Part shown: in pieces, positions 1 through 8,637 of the stretch
Layout of the letters: each line of letters starts with the position of its first letter
Position numbering within the stretch: the first letter of the stretch is position 1
Source: GCA-002708315 sp964460905
Lineage (GTDB): Bacteria > Bacteroidota > Bacteroidia > Bacteroidales > F082
Direction: 5' to 3'
DNA length: 64,000 nt
Assembly: GCA_964460905.1 (NCBI GenBank)
Contig: CAYWRM010000005.1
Span: 83,677-147,676, forward strand
Position numbers and translations under genes: made by a program
Notes under the pieces: model-generated
What the model saw: only the letters and a program-made list of their open reading frames with translations
Told to the model about the DNA's origin: nothing
The model's database searches: none

Positions 1-455
1 ATATTATTGCGTTTTCCGTTAATAAGAATCATTGTTTCTTTAGTAGTTAAGGGAAGTAAAGTATCCTTTGATTTGTTTGCAATATTTGAGAAAAGACCAT
101 TATCCCAATTGTCCCCTTTATTTTCAATGTAATAACCTATAAAGTCAACCGGTATTTTCTGGCTTGTATCATTTATTCCGCTAAAATATTGATCGATTGC
201 TGAAATACTCAGATTCCAGTTTCCGGTTGATTCAATGCTAAAGTTAACATCATCGGGGTTTTTTGTTATTTGGTATAGGTTGTCGTTAATTTCCTTAATT
301 CCAAATTCTATATTGGCGTTAGGATCAATATTTAGTATTAGCACCGACTCAAGTTTAGCCTCTACTCTTGTTTCTATGTCAATTTCCTGGGCTGTAGTTG
401 ATATCCATACTATTGCCCACACACAACTAAATATAAGTTTTAAGTTAACTACCAT
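1..455 (-). CDS. Secreted WxL-motif protein, partial (3' end off window)
   Basis: Read on the minus strand from an ATG at 455, this frame stays open to the window edge, so the C-terminus is missing (about 151 residues visible). It opens with a signal peptide ending near TTAQ at residue 23, followed by short beta-strand-like text and the motif TGNWNLSIS with Trp80-Asn-Leu82. The same layout (signal peptide, strand, N-proximal W-x-L, Asn/Asp-rich linker) recurs in the proteins at 546-1142 and 3192-3761, so the three look like diverged paralogs. Function is not known. The Trp-x-Leu motif recalls cell-wall WxL domains of Firmicutes; a DUF4402-like or spore-coat-U-like beta-sandwich is an alternative. 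Export is well supported, the family is not. Confidence 0.6.
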   Translation of the reverse strand, partial: MVVNLKLIFSCVWAIVWISTTAQEIDIETRVEAKLESVLILNIDPNANIEFGIKEINDNLYQITKNPDDVNFSIESTGNWNLSISAIDQYFSGINDTSQKIPVDFIGYYIENKGDNWDNGLFSNIANKSKDTLLPLTTKETMILINGKRNN

Positions 456-545
456 AGCCCAAAGTCCCTTAAATTAGTGAAATAATACAAAAAAGGGAAC
501 AGAAATACCTGCCCCCTTCATTTTTAGAAAACTAATAAAAACGGA

Positions 546-1142
546 CTATGGTAACGCCGTTAACGTTAAATTAACTGTTGTAGTAAATGTGCCAAGGTTG
601 GCAATGGTTCCATCTGCTAACTGATCGAACATACTTGTAGCTCTCATGCTTCCGTTCATTGTGCCCATTGTCCAATTCAAATTAAAGGCATTATCTGTTG
701 CATCTCCGCTGTTGCCTGTTCCGTTATCTATAAGCATTTGATCAGTGTTTGTAAGGCCAAGTGAAGTTCCAAGTGACGTATAAGTACAAGTAACTTCTGT
801 GCCTATTGTATGAGCTCCTGTTGCTTCACACCAAACACCTAGATTGTCTATTGGTATTATGGCAGCTGCATCATCAGTAAAATCTGCAGCATTAATTTGG
901 AGATCCCAATTTGCTGTTGACTCCATTGTTACTGTGGTTGTTCCAACAGCATCGATACCAAGATTATATAGGTCAGGCGTGTCAAATGTTGCTGTTTGGT
1001 TATCTCCTGACGTTACATTTAGATTTAATACTGAAGATAATATTGCATTAAAGGTAACTGTTTCAGCATCTGTTGCTTGTGCATTAGCATCAATTGTTTG
1101 AAATACAAACAAAAGGCATAAAATAATTGTAATTTTTTTCAT
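546..1142 (-). CDS. Secreted WxL-motif beta-strand protein
   Basis: A 198-residue exported protein with a signal peptide ending near NANAQ (residue 22). It carries an N-proximal motif ANWDLQINAADF (Trp79-Asp-Leu81) and a distal motif NLNWTMGTMNG (Trp near 158), and ends in alternating Thr/Leu strands (VNLTLTALP). The two Trp motifs, about 80 residues apart, and the beta-rich tail are shared with the protein at 3192-3761. Firmicute WxL domains also have a proximal and a distal Trp motif, but here the distal one is W-x-M, so the match is only by pattern. It has two Cys (near 106 and 120) that could form a disulfide after export. No enzyme motif is visible. A surface or adhesive structural role is an inference. 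Confidence 0.7.
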   Translation of the reverse strand: MKKITIILCLLFVFQTIDANAQATDAETVTFNAILSSVLNLNVTSGDNQTATFDTPDLYNLGIDAVGTTTVTMESTANWDLQINAADFTDDAAAIIPIDNLGVWCEATGAHTIGTEVTCTYTSLGTSLGLTNTDQMLIDNGTGNSGDATDNAFNLNWTMGTMNGSMRATSMFDQLADGTIANLGTFTTTVNLTLTALP

Positions 1143-1365
1143 AGTTTGTTTTGTTAATTGTTAAAAGAAGATTTAATTGTTTGGTTTTTTGATTTGTTTG
1201 TTAACGCTTGTTTATTAAAAATAAATCAATATGTAAAAATACAGAAACCAAAGCCATATTGAGTAGGCAATTTGCTGAAATCAGGGGTTAATATACCTGA
1301 TTTTTTACTTCCAGATAACTTAGAAATTTGAATTACTATGAGTCCAAAGCCAAACTTATTTTGGA

Positions 1366-2016
1366 TTAATCCAAGGATATAATACCTTTTTTTAAAGCGT
1401 ATTTTACAATATCAACGGTTGTTTTAAGTTTGAGCTTTTTAAGAATATTTTGTTTGTGTGTTCCAACTGTTTTAACGCTAACAAAAAGCTCCTTACTTAT
1501 ATCACGTGTTGTCTTCCCTTCGGCAAAAAGTTTAAGTACGTCAAGTTCACGTTCGGAAAGATCTTCTAAACTTTCTTCCTCACTATCTCGTTCATCAAGA
1601 TAATCATTAATTAATACTTCGGTAATTTTATCACTCAAATATTTTTCCCCAGCATAAACAGTTTCTATAGCTTCAATAAGTTGCGGATACGTACAGTTCT
1701 TAAATAGATAGCCTTTGGCTCCAGCTTCAAGCATGCTTTTTATATAATGTTTATCGGAATGCATTGAGAGTGCGATGACTTTAATATCAGGCATCTTGCT
1801 TTTTAAAAGTGCAGTAGCATCAATACCACTTAATACGGGCATGCCAATATCCATAATTACAATGTCGGGATTATAAATTATAGCTTTCTCAACTGCATCT
1901 TTGCCATTCTCAGCGTGTGCTACAATTTCTATTTCAGGTGAATCTGACAATAGGTTAACCAAACCCTTACGGAATAATTGATGATCATCAGCTATTAGAA
2001 TTTTTATAGGCATCAT
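1366..2016 (-). CDS. NarL/FixJ-family response regulator
   Basis: A 216-residue DNA-binding response regulator. An N-terminal receiver domain (about 1-120) has the acidic DD pair near residue 10, phospho-acceptor Asp56 in IMDIGMP and conserved Lys106. A LuxR/GerE helix-turn-helix follows at about 153-198 (LSERELDVLKLFAEG, then SVKTVGTHKQNIL). The stop of the upstream kinase gene lies 8 nt away, so the pair is almost certainly one operon and one signalling pathway. The pair is inserted between the WxL-motif genes at 546 and 3192, which suggests, but does not show, that it controls the surface-protein cluster. Length and domain order are normal for the family. Confidence 0.93.
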   Translation of the reverse strand: MMPIKILIADDHQLFRKGLVNLLSDSPEIEIVAHAENGKDAVEKAIIYNPDIVIMDIGMPVLSGIDATALLKSKMPDIKVIALSMHSDKHYIKSMLEAGAKGYLFKNCTYPQLIEAIETVYAGEKYLSDKITEVLINDYLDERDSEEESLEDLSERELDVLKLFAEGKTTRDISKELFVSVKTVGTHKQNILKKLKLKTTVDIVKYALKKGIISLD

Positions 2017-2024
2017 TATTAATA

Positions 2025-3161
2025 TTAAACCGGTACTATAATTTGTGCGCTGGTTCCTAATCTAGGATTCGAATTTAAAACAAATTTTCCGTTTATTGAG
2101 TCAAGTCGTTCATTAATACTAAACAATCCATATCCGCCTGGCTTTTTTAATCTTGAAGTTTTTTTAAAGTCATAGCCTATTCCGTTATCAACCACCGAAA
2201 TATATAAATTTTTGTTTTTATTATCTATTTCTATTTTTATGATATCTGCTTTAGCATGTTTCACAACATTTAGAAGCAACTCACAAACAATTCGATAAAT
2301 AAGTATTCGTGAGTTATTGTTAATACTTATTGGCATTTTGCTACCTGTAAAAATTGTAGATATACCTGTTTTTTCTTCAACTTGATTTAGCTTCCACTTT
2401 ATTGCAGGGACTAAACCTAGTTCATATAAAATTGGAGGACTAAGGTCGTATGTAAGTAGTCTGGATTCGTTAATGGCATTATCAATTAGGTTTGAAACCT
2501 CTACAATTCCTTTACTTATTCTTGGGGTTAATTCTTTGTTTAATAATGATGTAAGCTTGATGTTTGCAATGGAAAGTGTTTGTCCAATACTGTCATGTAA
2601 ATATTCTGCTATGGCTTTCTTTTCTTTTTCTTCGGTAAGAATAAGTTCTGAATTTAATTTTTTTAGTTTCTTCTGATATTTGTTTATCTGGTTTAAGCTT
2701 TTCTTTTGGGTTTTTTCTGCTTTTGTTAATTTAGATATATTTGATTCCAGATATTGATTTTGTTTGCGTAATAAATCTTCAGCATTCTTAATTCGCAGCA
2801 TTACATTAATAAGAGCAACAAATTCCGACATTTGATATGGTTTGGTAATAAAAGCATCTGCGCCAGCATTAAGTCCTTTTACTCTTACTTTTGTATCATT
2901 ACCATAAGCTGAGACCATTAATACGGGAATGCTTTTGGTTATTTCATCTTCTTTCAGTATCCGGCATACTTCATAACCATCCATATTTGGCATATATATG
3001 TCTAGCAATATTGTATCCGGCAGTTCCCTTTTTGCAATTTTAATACCCTCAATTCCCGATTTGGCCAATAATATTTCATAATCGGATAATTTCTTTTGTA
3101 AAATAGACTTCATGAGTATTAGGTTATTCTCACTATCATCAATGGCTAATATTTTTTTCAT
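2025..3161 (-). CDS. Receiver-histidine kinase hybrid (REC-HisKA_3-HATPase)
   Basis: A 378-residue soluble protein that begins with a receiver domain (Asp54 in LLDIYMPNM, Lys107 in ITKPYQ), followed by a Lys/Gln-rich coiled coil (about 125-180). A HisKA_3 dimerisation box has His189 in AEYLHDSIGQ, and a HATPase_c domain contains VVDNGIGYD and GGYGLFSINERL. There is no membrane segment and no periplasmic sensor, so the input is probably phosphorylation of its own receiver by another kinase, or a partner protein. It is the NarL-type kinase expected for the regulator encoded 8 nt downstream. REC-first kinases of this kind are common in Bacteroidota relays; which phosphodonor feeds it cannot be seen here. 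Confidence 0.9.
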   Translation of the reverse strand: MKKILAIDDSENNLILMKSILQKKLSDYEILLAKSGIEGIKIAKRELPDTILLDIYMPNMDGYEVCRILKEDEITKSIPVLMVSAYGNDTKVRVKGLNAGADAFITKPYQMSEFVALINVMLRIKNAEDLLRKQNQYLESNISKLTKAEKTQKKSLNQINKYQKKLKKLNSELILTEEKEKKAIAEYLHDSIGQTLSIANIKLTSLLNKELTPRISKGIVEVSNLIDNAINESRLLTYDLSPPILYELGLVPAIKWKLNQVEEKTGISTIFTGSKMPISINNNSRILIYRIVCELLLNVVKHAKADIIKIEIDNKNKNLYISVVDNGIGYDFKKTSRLKKPGGYGLFSINERLDSINGKFVLNSNPRLGTSAQIIVPV

Positions 3162-3191
3162 AATATTTAGGTATTCAAATTGATAATATTA

Positions 3192-3761
3192 TTAATACGG
3201 TGATAAAGTAAGAATGATATTTAATGTATACGTATCTGTTTCTATCATTTGTTGTAGTAAACTCTGATTGTTCATATTTCCACGCTTTGTACCCATTTCC
3301 CAATTAAATGTAAACGCATTTTTAATTCCATAACCTTTATTCGTAGTGGCTCCTTTTGTAAGTAAGGTTATCTCTGAGCTTGCGAGTGCTATTGGAACTG
3401 TTTTTGCGTAATTAATAATATTTGTTCCATTGTCGATATTAGTTCCTGTTGAAACTACAACAACTCCAACATTGTTTAATTCCATTTGATTGGAAGGATT
3501 GTTTTCGCCATAGAATATTATTTGATCAGCTGCAAATTGTAGCTTCCAATCAGTAACAGCACCTATCCTGATAAAGGTGGACTGTCCCCCATTCATTATT
3601 CCGTTTTTGTATTCGTCCATATCATCAAAAATAAAATTGATACTATATCCCGTAACAATATTGATATTTAATGATGGATTAGGAGGAGGAATATCTTGCG
3701 CTCCTAACTGAATAGTTATTATGAATAACAAATTCAGTATTAGTCCCAGTTTTTGTTTCAT
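3192..3761 (-). CDS. Secreted WxL-motif beta-strand protein
   Basis: A 189-residue exported protein with a signal peptide ending near QLGAQ (residue 22). Motifs are VTDWKLQFAADQ (Trp72-Lys-Leu74) and a distal TFNWEMGTKRGNM (Trp near 154), and the C-terminus is strand-like (YTLNIILTLSPY). The distal block (FNWEMGTxxGxM versus LNWTMGTMNGSM) is clearly homologous in pattern to the 546-1142 protein, although the N-terminal halves have diverged. The gene lies between the histidine kinase and the MORN-repeat gene on the same strand, with short gaps (30 and 42 nt), consistent with a shared transcript. No catalytic motif is seen. Probably a surface structural protein; family assignment is open. Confidence 0.7.
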   Translation of the reverse strand: MKQKLGLILNLLFIITIQLGAQDIPPPNPSLNINIVTGYSINFIFDDMDEYKNGIMNGGQSTFIRIGAVTDWKLQFAADQIIFYGENNPSNQMELNNVGVVVVSTGTNIDNGTNIINYAKTVPIALASSEITLLTKGATTNKGYGIKNAFTFNWEMGTKRGNMNNQSLLQQMIETDTYTLNIILTLSPY

Positions 3762-3803
3762 TGCTTATTTTGTTTTGGTTAATGAATTTACCAGACTGAT
3801 TCA

Positions 3804-4988
3804 TTATTTTATTTGTCGTATCATACTATTATCCTTGTATTCCGCTTGTTCAATTATATTACCTTTTTCATCGTAGGCTGATAATATACCATTAAGCATT
3901 CCTGATTGATAATACAAGTCGAGGCGTATTTTTCCATTATTATAGTAATGAGTCCAGTGCCCCTCATTTTTATTATTAATGTACTTACCTTTCATTCTTA
4001 GCGTACCATTGTTATGATAAAATTCCCACATGCCATTTGACTGACCATCAACAAAATTTCCTTTTTGTTTTAATTCATTGTTAGGATAATAAACTTCCCA
4101 TAACCCTTCGGCCACACCTTTATTATAGGAGCCTCTCATATATATTGTTGAATCTTCAAAAAAGGATAACCACACACCTTCTCTTTTTCCATCACGATAG
4201 TTGCCAGATTCATATATATTTCCATTGCTATAATATTGTTGCCATATACTTTCAATTTTCCCATTAATGTATTCTCCATTAATCATCATCGTTCCGTTAT
4301 CAAAATAAACTTTGTAAGGGCCATCAATGGAATAAGCTTTATATGAATATTCCTTTTCTACTTGTCCGTTTTCGTAAAAAGAGTTGTATTTCCCGTAAAA
4401 TTGTTGATCAATAATATTCCCTTTTTCTTTTAGTTTGCCTGACAAATAATACTTTTCATAAATACCATTTTGAATGCTATCGATAAAATTTATTCTATAA
4501 CTTATATTTCCATTCATATTATAACCAACAGTAAGTCCGTTAAGTTTATTATCACGGTACTGTCGGGTTTCTTTTAATTGCTCGTTGTTAAAATATAAAG
4601 TTGCTAATCCAGTTAGTGTATCATTAATATAATTCAATATATTTTTAACACTTCCATTTTCATAGTAATTAGTAACCTCTCCGTCTTTTAAACCATCAAC
4701 ATAGGGGGCTCTACGTTTTAACGTGCCATTTGAATAATATGTAGTCCAAGTACTATCCATTTTATCATTTTTATAACTACCCAATTGCCACAGTTTGCCT
4801 GTAATATAATAAAATGATGCTAAGTCATTATAAATTGTATCTGCATTAGTGACGGTGAAATCAATAATTGATTTTAATTTGTCACTATTAAAATGATAAG
4901 TAGTATCAGTAAACTTATCTGATTGACCAGTAAGTGAAGATGAGATAATAAAAATTAATAGCAGGGAGACAAAAGTTTGTCTTATCAT
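3804..4988 (-). CDS. Exported MORN-repeat (YwqK-like) protein
   Basis: A 394-residue protein with an N-terminal signal peptide (to about residue 20) followed by roughly a dozen repeats of about 23 residues of the type YYxNGxLKxxGxYxxGKxxGxW, spanning residue 75 to the C-terminus. This is the MORN-variant repeat often annotated YwqK family; it forms extended beta-hairpin ladders. There is no enzyme domain. It ends 42 nt before the WxL-motif gene at 3761 and starts 7 nt after the stop of the PapD/DUF916-like gene, so it is probably co-transcribed with both. A scaffold or binding role at the cell surface is plausible but unproven. Many databases call such proteins toxin-antitoxin antitoxins; nothing here supports that. 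Confidence 0.8.
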   Translation of the reverse strand: MIRQTFVSLLLIFIISSSLTGQSDKFTDTTYHFNSDKLKSIIDFTVTNADTIYNDLASFYYITGKLWQLGSYKNDKMDSTWTTYYSNGTLKRRAPYVDGLKDGEVTNYYENGSVKNILNYINDTLTGLATLYFNNEQLKETRQYRDNKLNGLTVGYNMNGNISYRINFIDSIQNGIYEKYYLSGKLKEKGNIIDQQFYGKYNSFYENGQVEKEYSYKAYSIDGPYKVYFDNGTMMINGEYINGKIESIWQQYYSNGNIYESGNYRDGKREGVWLSFFEDSTIYMRGSYNKGVAEGLWEVYYPNNELKQKGNFVDGQSNGMWEFYHNNGTLRMKGKYINNKNEGHWTHYYNNGKIRLDLYYQSGMLNGILSAYDEKGNIIEQAEYKDNSMIRQIK

Positions 4989-4995
4989 TAATTAA

Positions 4996-5811
4996 CTACT
5001 TGACTTCTATGTCAAGCTGAATTCCTTCCAATTCGTCATTATATCCATAGTCGAGTATGGCAGCAACTGAATATCGTCCTTTTTCAAGAGGCTTATCAAG
5101 TGTATATTCTACATTTTTGTTCGACTCAGGCAATAATGAAAATTCAAATGGGATTGATGTAAACTCTTCGGCAGTATCAAGATTGGAGATTGTAAAATAC
5201 ACCTTGCAGTTAAGTACTTTATCTCCAAGATTAATAACCTGAGATTTATAGGTCCTGTTACCATTATCATCAATGCTCTCAGTTAAACCATCAAGGGTTC
5301 CTTTGTACAATGTATTTGCATCGGGAGACTGATAAATGGGAACTGCAATTCTAACAGCAACCTGTAATCCCATTTGTACATCTTTATCAATTGCCTCTGC
5401 ACCTGTTTTTTCAACAGCTGATTCTACAAATAAAACGGCCCATTTTGTGGAAGAATTATCATTGGGTACTAACATAGTAACATTTACCCTTACAGACTCA
5501 TTAGGCTGAAGCGTAACAAGAGAAGGGGATACAGTTATCCAGTCAGCACATGAGCGTCCTGTAGTTCCCGGACTGAAATATTTAACTTCTCCCTGCTCGT
5601 CTGTTAGCCAGTCAGCCAGGTTAAAAATAAAGGATTGCTCTGTTTTTGCTTTATTTCGCACATAAATTTGCTGTGTTTGCGATGACCCCGGATTTGTATT
5701 ATACATTAATGTACCAGGGGTAACTTCAAGTTCCTGTGAATTCAGATTTATGCTGAAAAATGAAATTAATATTGCAGCAAACAATACATTTAAAGTGGTA
5801 GATGTTTTCAT
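4996..5811 (-). CDS. Exported PapD/DUF916-like Ig-fold protein
   Basis: An ATG at 5847 is possible, but the ATG at 5811 places a clean signal peptide at the N-terminus (MKTSTTLN.. to NLNSQ), so that start is chosen (271 residues). The mature part opens with a strand of the type ELEVTPGTLMYNTNPGSS then QQIYVRN. It continues with DWITVSPSLVTLQPNES and VTMLVPNDN, the pattern of the first Ig-like domain of pilus chaperones and of DUF916 (WxL-interacting) proteins. A second beta domain follows (about 150-271) and there is no C-terminal anchor. Its place beside three WxL-motif proteins fits a chaperone or binding partner for them. No usher or sortase gene is present. The fold is likely; the role is inferred. 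Confidence 0.72.
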   Translation of the reverse strand: MKTSTTLNVLFAAILISFFSINLNSQELEVTPGTLMYNTNPGSSQTQQIYVRNKAKTEQSFIFNLADWLTDEQGEVKYFSPGTTGRSCADWITVSPSLVTLQPNESVRVNVTMLVPNDNSSTKWAVLFVESAVEKTGAEAIDKDVQMGLQVAVRIAVPIYQSPDANTLYKGTLDGLTESIDDNGNRTYKSQVINLGDKVLNCKVYFTISNLDTAEEFTSIPFEFSLLPESNKNVEYTLDKPLEKGRYSVAAILDYGYNDELEGIQLDIEVK

Positions 5812-5899
5812 ATTTTTTTTATTTAAAGACCGAGGGAAATCATTCATAATTTAATGATTATTCACCCATGTTTATTTTATTTGCTTTGATTTTTCCTTA

Positions 5900-5907
5900 C
5901 AAATATA
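5900..5907 (-). promoter_or_regulatory. Candidate -7 box for the PapD/DUF916-like gene
   Basis: The minus-strand reading is TATATTTG, a full match to the Bacteroidota -7 consensus TAnnTTTG, about 90 nt upstream of the chosen start at 5811. No clear -33 TTG is seen. It could start the operon running down to 3192. Confidence 0.35.
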
Positions 5908-5957
5908 GATATTTATTTTATAATGAGCACTTAACATAATAAAATTATATGTAATTG

Positions 5958-7469
5958 TTAATTAGATATTCTAACCTTAGTATTTGAAATATAATTCGTA
6001 GTAATTATGCTAACAATATAATATCCATCCGGGATATTTAGATTTACATCTGTTTTTGAATTGTCTGTAATTTTAAATGATAGTAGTTTTTGCCCGAGTA
6101 AGTTATAAATATATGCCTCACCATTATGTTGTTCTTCGGTATTATGGATAATAGTTATTGTTTTATTATAGGCCGTTACAGTAAAAAAGGATTCAGGATC
6201 TATATTATTAATAATATCTTTAGAGGGGTTAAAATATACTATAAATCGATGATTACTATTGGAAGGCTTGTGAAAAAAGTCATATTTATTTTCTTCCATT
6301 AGATTAATTATTTTCTGCTCTTTAATGTCTTTTAAATAAATCAACTCAAAAGGATTAATTGTTGATGTCTCGTCGATGGCAATACTATAATATCCAGATG
6401 TATTACAGCTAAAGTTAAGGTCAAAAGCAAGACCTTCAATAATTTCAGGAAATGAATTCACGGTAAGTAAATTATTTCCTGTATTAGAGCAAATCTGAGG
6501 TACACTATCATGTGTGCTAAATAGCTTTGAAGCATCAGCAGTTATGTCAAATTCAGATGTTGCTTCAGGGATAAACCTAATCATTGTCTCATCAGAATAG
6601 CCATTTCCCGATGCTATTAAACGTAATTCCTGAGAGTTGGCGTTTGAATTTTTGTAATAATCAGGTGTAGATGTCATAATCCCTACGCGGGTTGTATTAT
6701 CAATGCTAATACTTCCATTTTGGTAAGCTTGTACCCAAAAACCCTGATTTGATGGTATATATTGTGTGCCGCCATTTATACCTGTTGGTGTACTTCCTCC
6801 TAGAAATATTGTGTAATTATTATTGGAAGGATTCCAAATGTATTTTGCATCAACTATATCTGATTTATCCCAGCCCGTTTCCATAAGCCAGTCAACAGGC
6901 GAAGGGTATGGGTTTCCCACAAGGCTCCATCCTTTTCTGTTTTCAGCCTCTCCATTTGACACATCTGTTTTTGTAATGCCAATGTTAAATCCACCTGTAT
7001 TTAGAGCGTCGCCCCCAGTGGCAGTAAAATTTGCTGTTAGTGCTGATTCTGAAAATAAATCATAACCCTTCATTACCGATAGTGGCCCATCGTACCAAAC
7101 CCAACCAAAATTCCAATCATTTAAAATTATAGTTTCATCGTAATAATATATCAGATCTGTATTAGTAAACACACTGCTAGATGCAGAATTAACCGGCGAA
7201 GAAACATTATGCCATCCATTAGCAGTTAAATATCTTTCAATAGTTATATTATCGGTTATAGTGCAATTTCCGGTTGAATTTTGATCAGCAAGGTGGCCTG
7301 AACCTTCTGCATTAGATTTAACATAAAGATTTGTCCCCACATAAAGACTTGTTCCTTCTTTTATTGTTAAAGAACTGCCCGGACTTATAACAAATTGTGC
7401 AAATGACAAATTCATACCACTTAAGAAAAGGGTAATTATAATAGCAATATGTTTTATCGTAACATTCAT
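5958..7469 (-). CDS. Secreted protein with type IX secretion sorting domain
   Basis: A 503-residue exported protein with a signal peptide ending near LSFAQ (residue 25). The middle has beta-rich text with the recurrent phrases SLVGNPYPSPVDW and GFWVQAYQNGSI, typical of Bacteroidota surface proteins. The last ~80 residues, beginning around SFFTVTAYNKTITI and running through YIYNLLGQKLLSF to GYYIVSIITTNYISNTKVRISN, match the type A C-terminal domain that targets cargo to the type IX secretion system. It should therefore cross the outer membrane and be anchored or released there. No catalytic domain is visible in the passenger. It is immediately downstream (1 nt) of the C1q-like gene at 7471 and probably in its operon. 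Confidence 0.85.
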   Translation of the reverse strand: MNVTIKHIAIIITLFLSGMNLSFAQFVISPGSSLTIKEGTSLYVGTNLYVKSNAEGSGHLADQNSTGNCTITDNITIERYLTANGWHNVSSPVNSASSSVFTNTDLIYYYDETIILNDWNFGWVWYDGPLSVMKGYDLFSESALTANFTATGGDALNTGGFNIGITKTDVSNGEAENRKGWSLVGNPYPSPVDWLMETGWDKSDIVDAKYIWNPSNNNYTIFLGGSTPTGINGGTQYIPSNQGFWVQAYQNGSISIDNTTRVGIMTSTPDYYKNSNANSQELRLIASGNGYSDETMIRFIPEATSEFDITADASKLFSTHDSVPQICSNTGNNLLTVNSFPEIIEGLAFDLNFSCNTSGYYSIAIDETSTINPFELIYLKDIKEQKIINLMEENKYDFFHKPSNSNHRFIVYFNPSKDIINNIDPESFFTVTAYNKTITIIHNTEEQHNGEAYIYNLLGQKLLSFKITDNSKTDVNLNIPDGYYIVSIITTNYISNTKVRISN

Positions 7470-7470
7470 A

Positions 7471-8625
7471 TTACCATGTACGCATTATCCGCACAAATAT
7501 TAAATTTTCATCAGGTATTATAAGTACGGGGCCGGAATTTGTTTGACCATTTACCAGAACCTCCAGGTAATCATTAACATTTAACTCAACTAAAAATGAG
7601 CTACTTACATGTGTTGAATTATCATCAAACTTGCTGTATGTAAATGAATAACAAGAACTTCCATCAATATATGCTGTTCCATTTTTTCTCAATCTCGATC
7701 TAAGAGTTTTTTTCTGATTATCAATATTTTCTACACTAAACATATAGTTAATTTCATATAAACCAGTGTTTAACACAATAATACGACTTGGGTTTGTTAT
7801 GTTTGAGTGTGAAAATGCATCAGTATCTTTAAATAACTCAATATCCCATGATATATCAACAGGTACTGTTAAATTATTTACATCTACACTAATTGAAGAA
7901 GATAGTTGAATTACTTTTTCATCAATAGTACTTTGAACTACATTTACAGTAGCCTTGTTTGCTCCTTCATCAACAACAGTTACTGCACCCTGAAAATTGA
8001 TAGTATTTATTCCTGAAGCAACTGTTACATTATCTTCTTCTATGTCTAGAGGCATCGCATCATCCCATGAGCCATTTCCTGTTGCATCCGAGATTAACAC
8101 TTTGTTGATACCAGCACCTGTTGGCATAGTAAATCCGGCAGTAGTAATATTGTTTACTCCCGTTATATTACCAATGTCATCAATAATTACTGAAGAGTTT
8201 TGAATAATGTTGCCACTAGTTCCATCAAAACGAGCAATTGCATTGTCGGTAGAAGAGGAGGGGCATTGAACTTCACTTGTTTCTTGTGGTTTTAACATTT
8301 TCCATATTGAACCTGTCCAGAAATAAAAACCATGTTGTTGATCGTTGCCGGAATTATAAATAAGCAGGCCTGTGGCAGGTGAAGTTACCGGACTTGGGCT
8401 TGATAAATTACTTGTTAAACTTACTCTTGGAATCAATAGTCCTTTGTCAGAAGAAACAATATCTAGAATTGATGATGCATCGGGATTATCGGTTTGAACA
8501 CCAATTTGCGCAAAGGAAATATTGTAGGAAATCAGAATCAATATCAGAGTTGATAATATTCTTATTATTTTGTAAATTTTAATTAAAAGCGATGTTATTT
8601 TTAATATTTCCTTTTTCATAGCCAT
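7471..8625 (-). CDS. Secreted adhesin-type protein with C1q/TNF-like C-terminus
   Basis: A 384-residue protein with an N-terminal hydrophobic export signal ending near ISFAQ (about 40). Next is a Bacteroidota module LDIVSSDKGLLIPRVSLT...PATGLLIYNS...FYFWTGSIWK (about 50-110) found at the N-terminus of many tail-fibre-like secreted proteins. The last ~140 residues (from VIQLSSS to FVRIMRTW) show the strand pattern of a C1q/TNF jelly roll: SRIIVLNTGLYEINYMFSV, RSRLRKNG, HVSSSFLVELNVNDYLEV and a terminal hydrophobic strand. Such domains trimerise. It is a tandem paralog of the gene at 8638-9738. Adhesion or matrix binding is the usual role of this architecture; the ligand is unknown. Confidence 0.75.
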   Translation of the reverse strand: MAMKKEILKITSLLIKIYKIIRILSTLILILISYNISFAQIGVQTDNPDASSILDIVSSDKGLLIPRVSLTSNLSSPSPVTSPATGLLIYNSGNDQQHGFYFWTGSIWKMLKPQETSEVQCPSSSTDNAIARFDGTSGNIIQNSSVIIDDIGNITGVNNITTAGFTMPTGAGINKVLISDATGNGSWDDAMPLDIEEDNVTVASGINTINFQGAVTVVDEGANKATVNVVQSTIDEKVIQLSSSISVDVNNLTVPVDISWDIELFKDTDAFSHSNITNPSRIIVLNTGLYEINYMFSVENIDNQKKTLRSRLRKNGTAYIDGSSCYSFTYSKFDDNSTHVSSSFLVELNVNDYLEVLVNGQTNSGPVLIIPDENLIFVRIMRTW

Positions 8626-8637
8626 TCCCCTTTTTAA

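Noticed and set aside
3804..4988. Antitoxin of a toxin-antitoxin pair (YwqK label)
   Set aside because: The protein is exported and repeat-only, and no toxin-like gene is adjacent.
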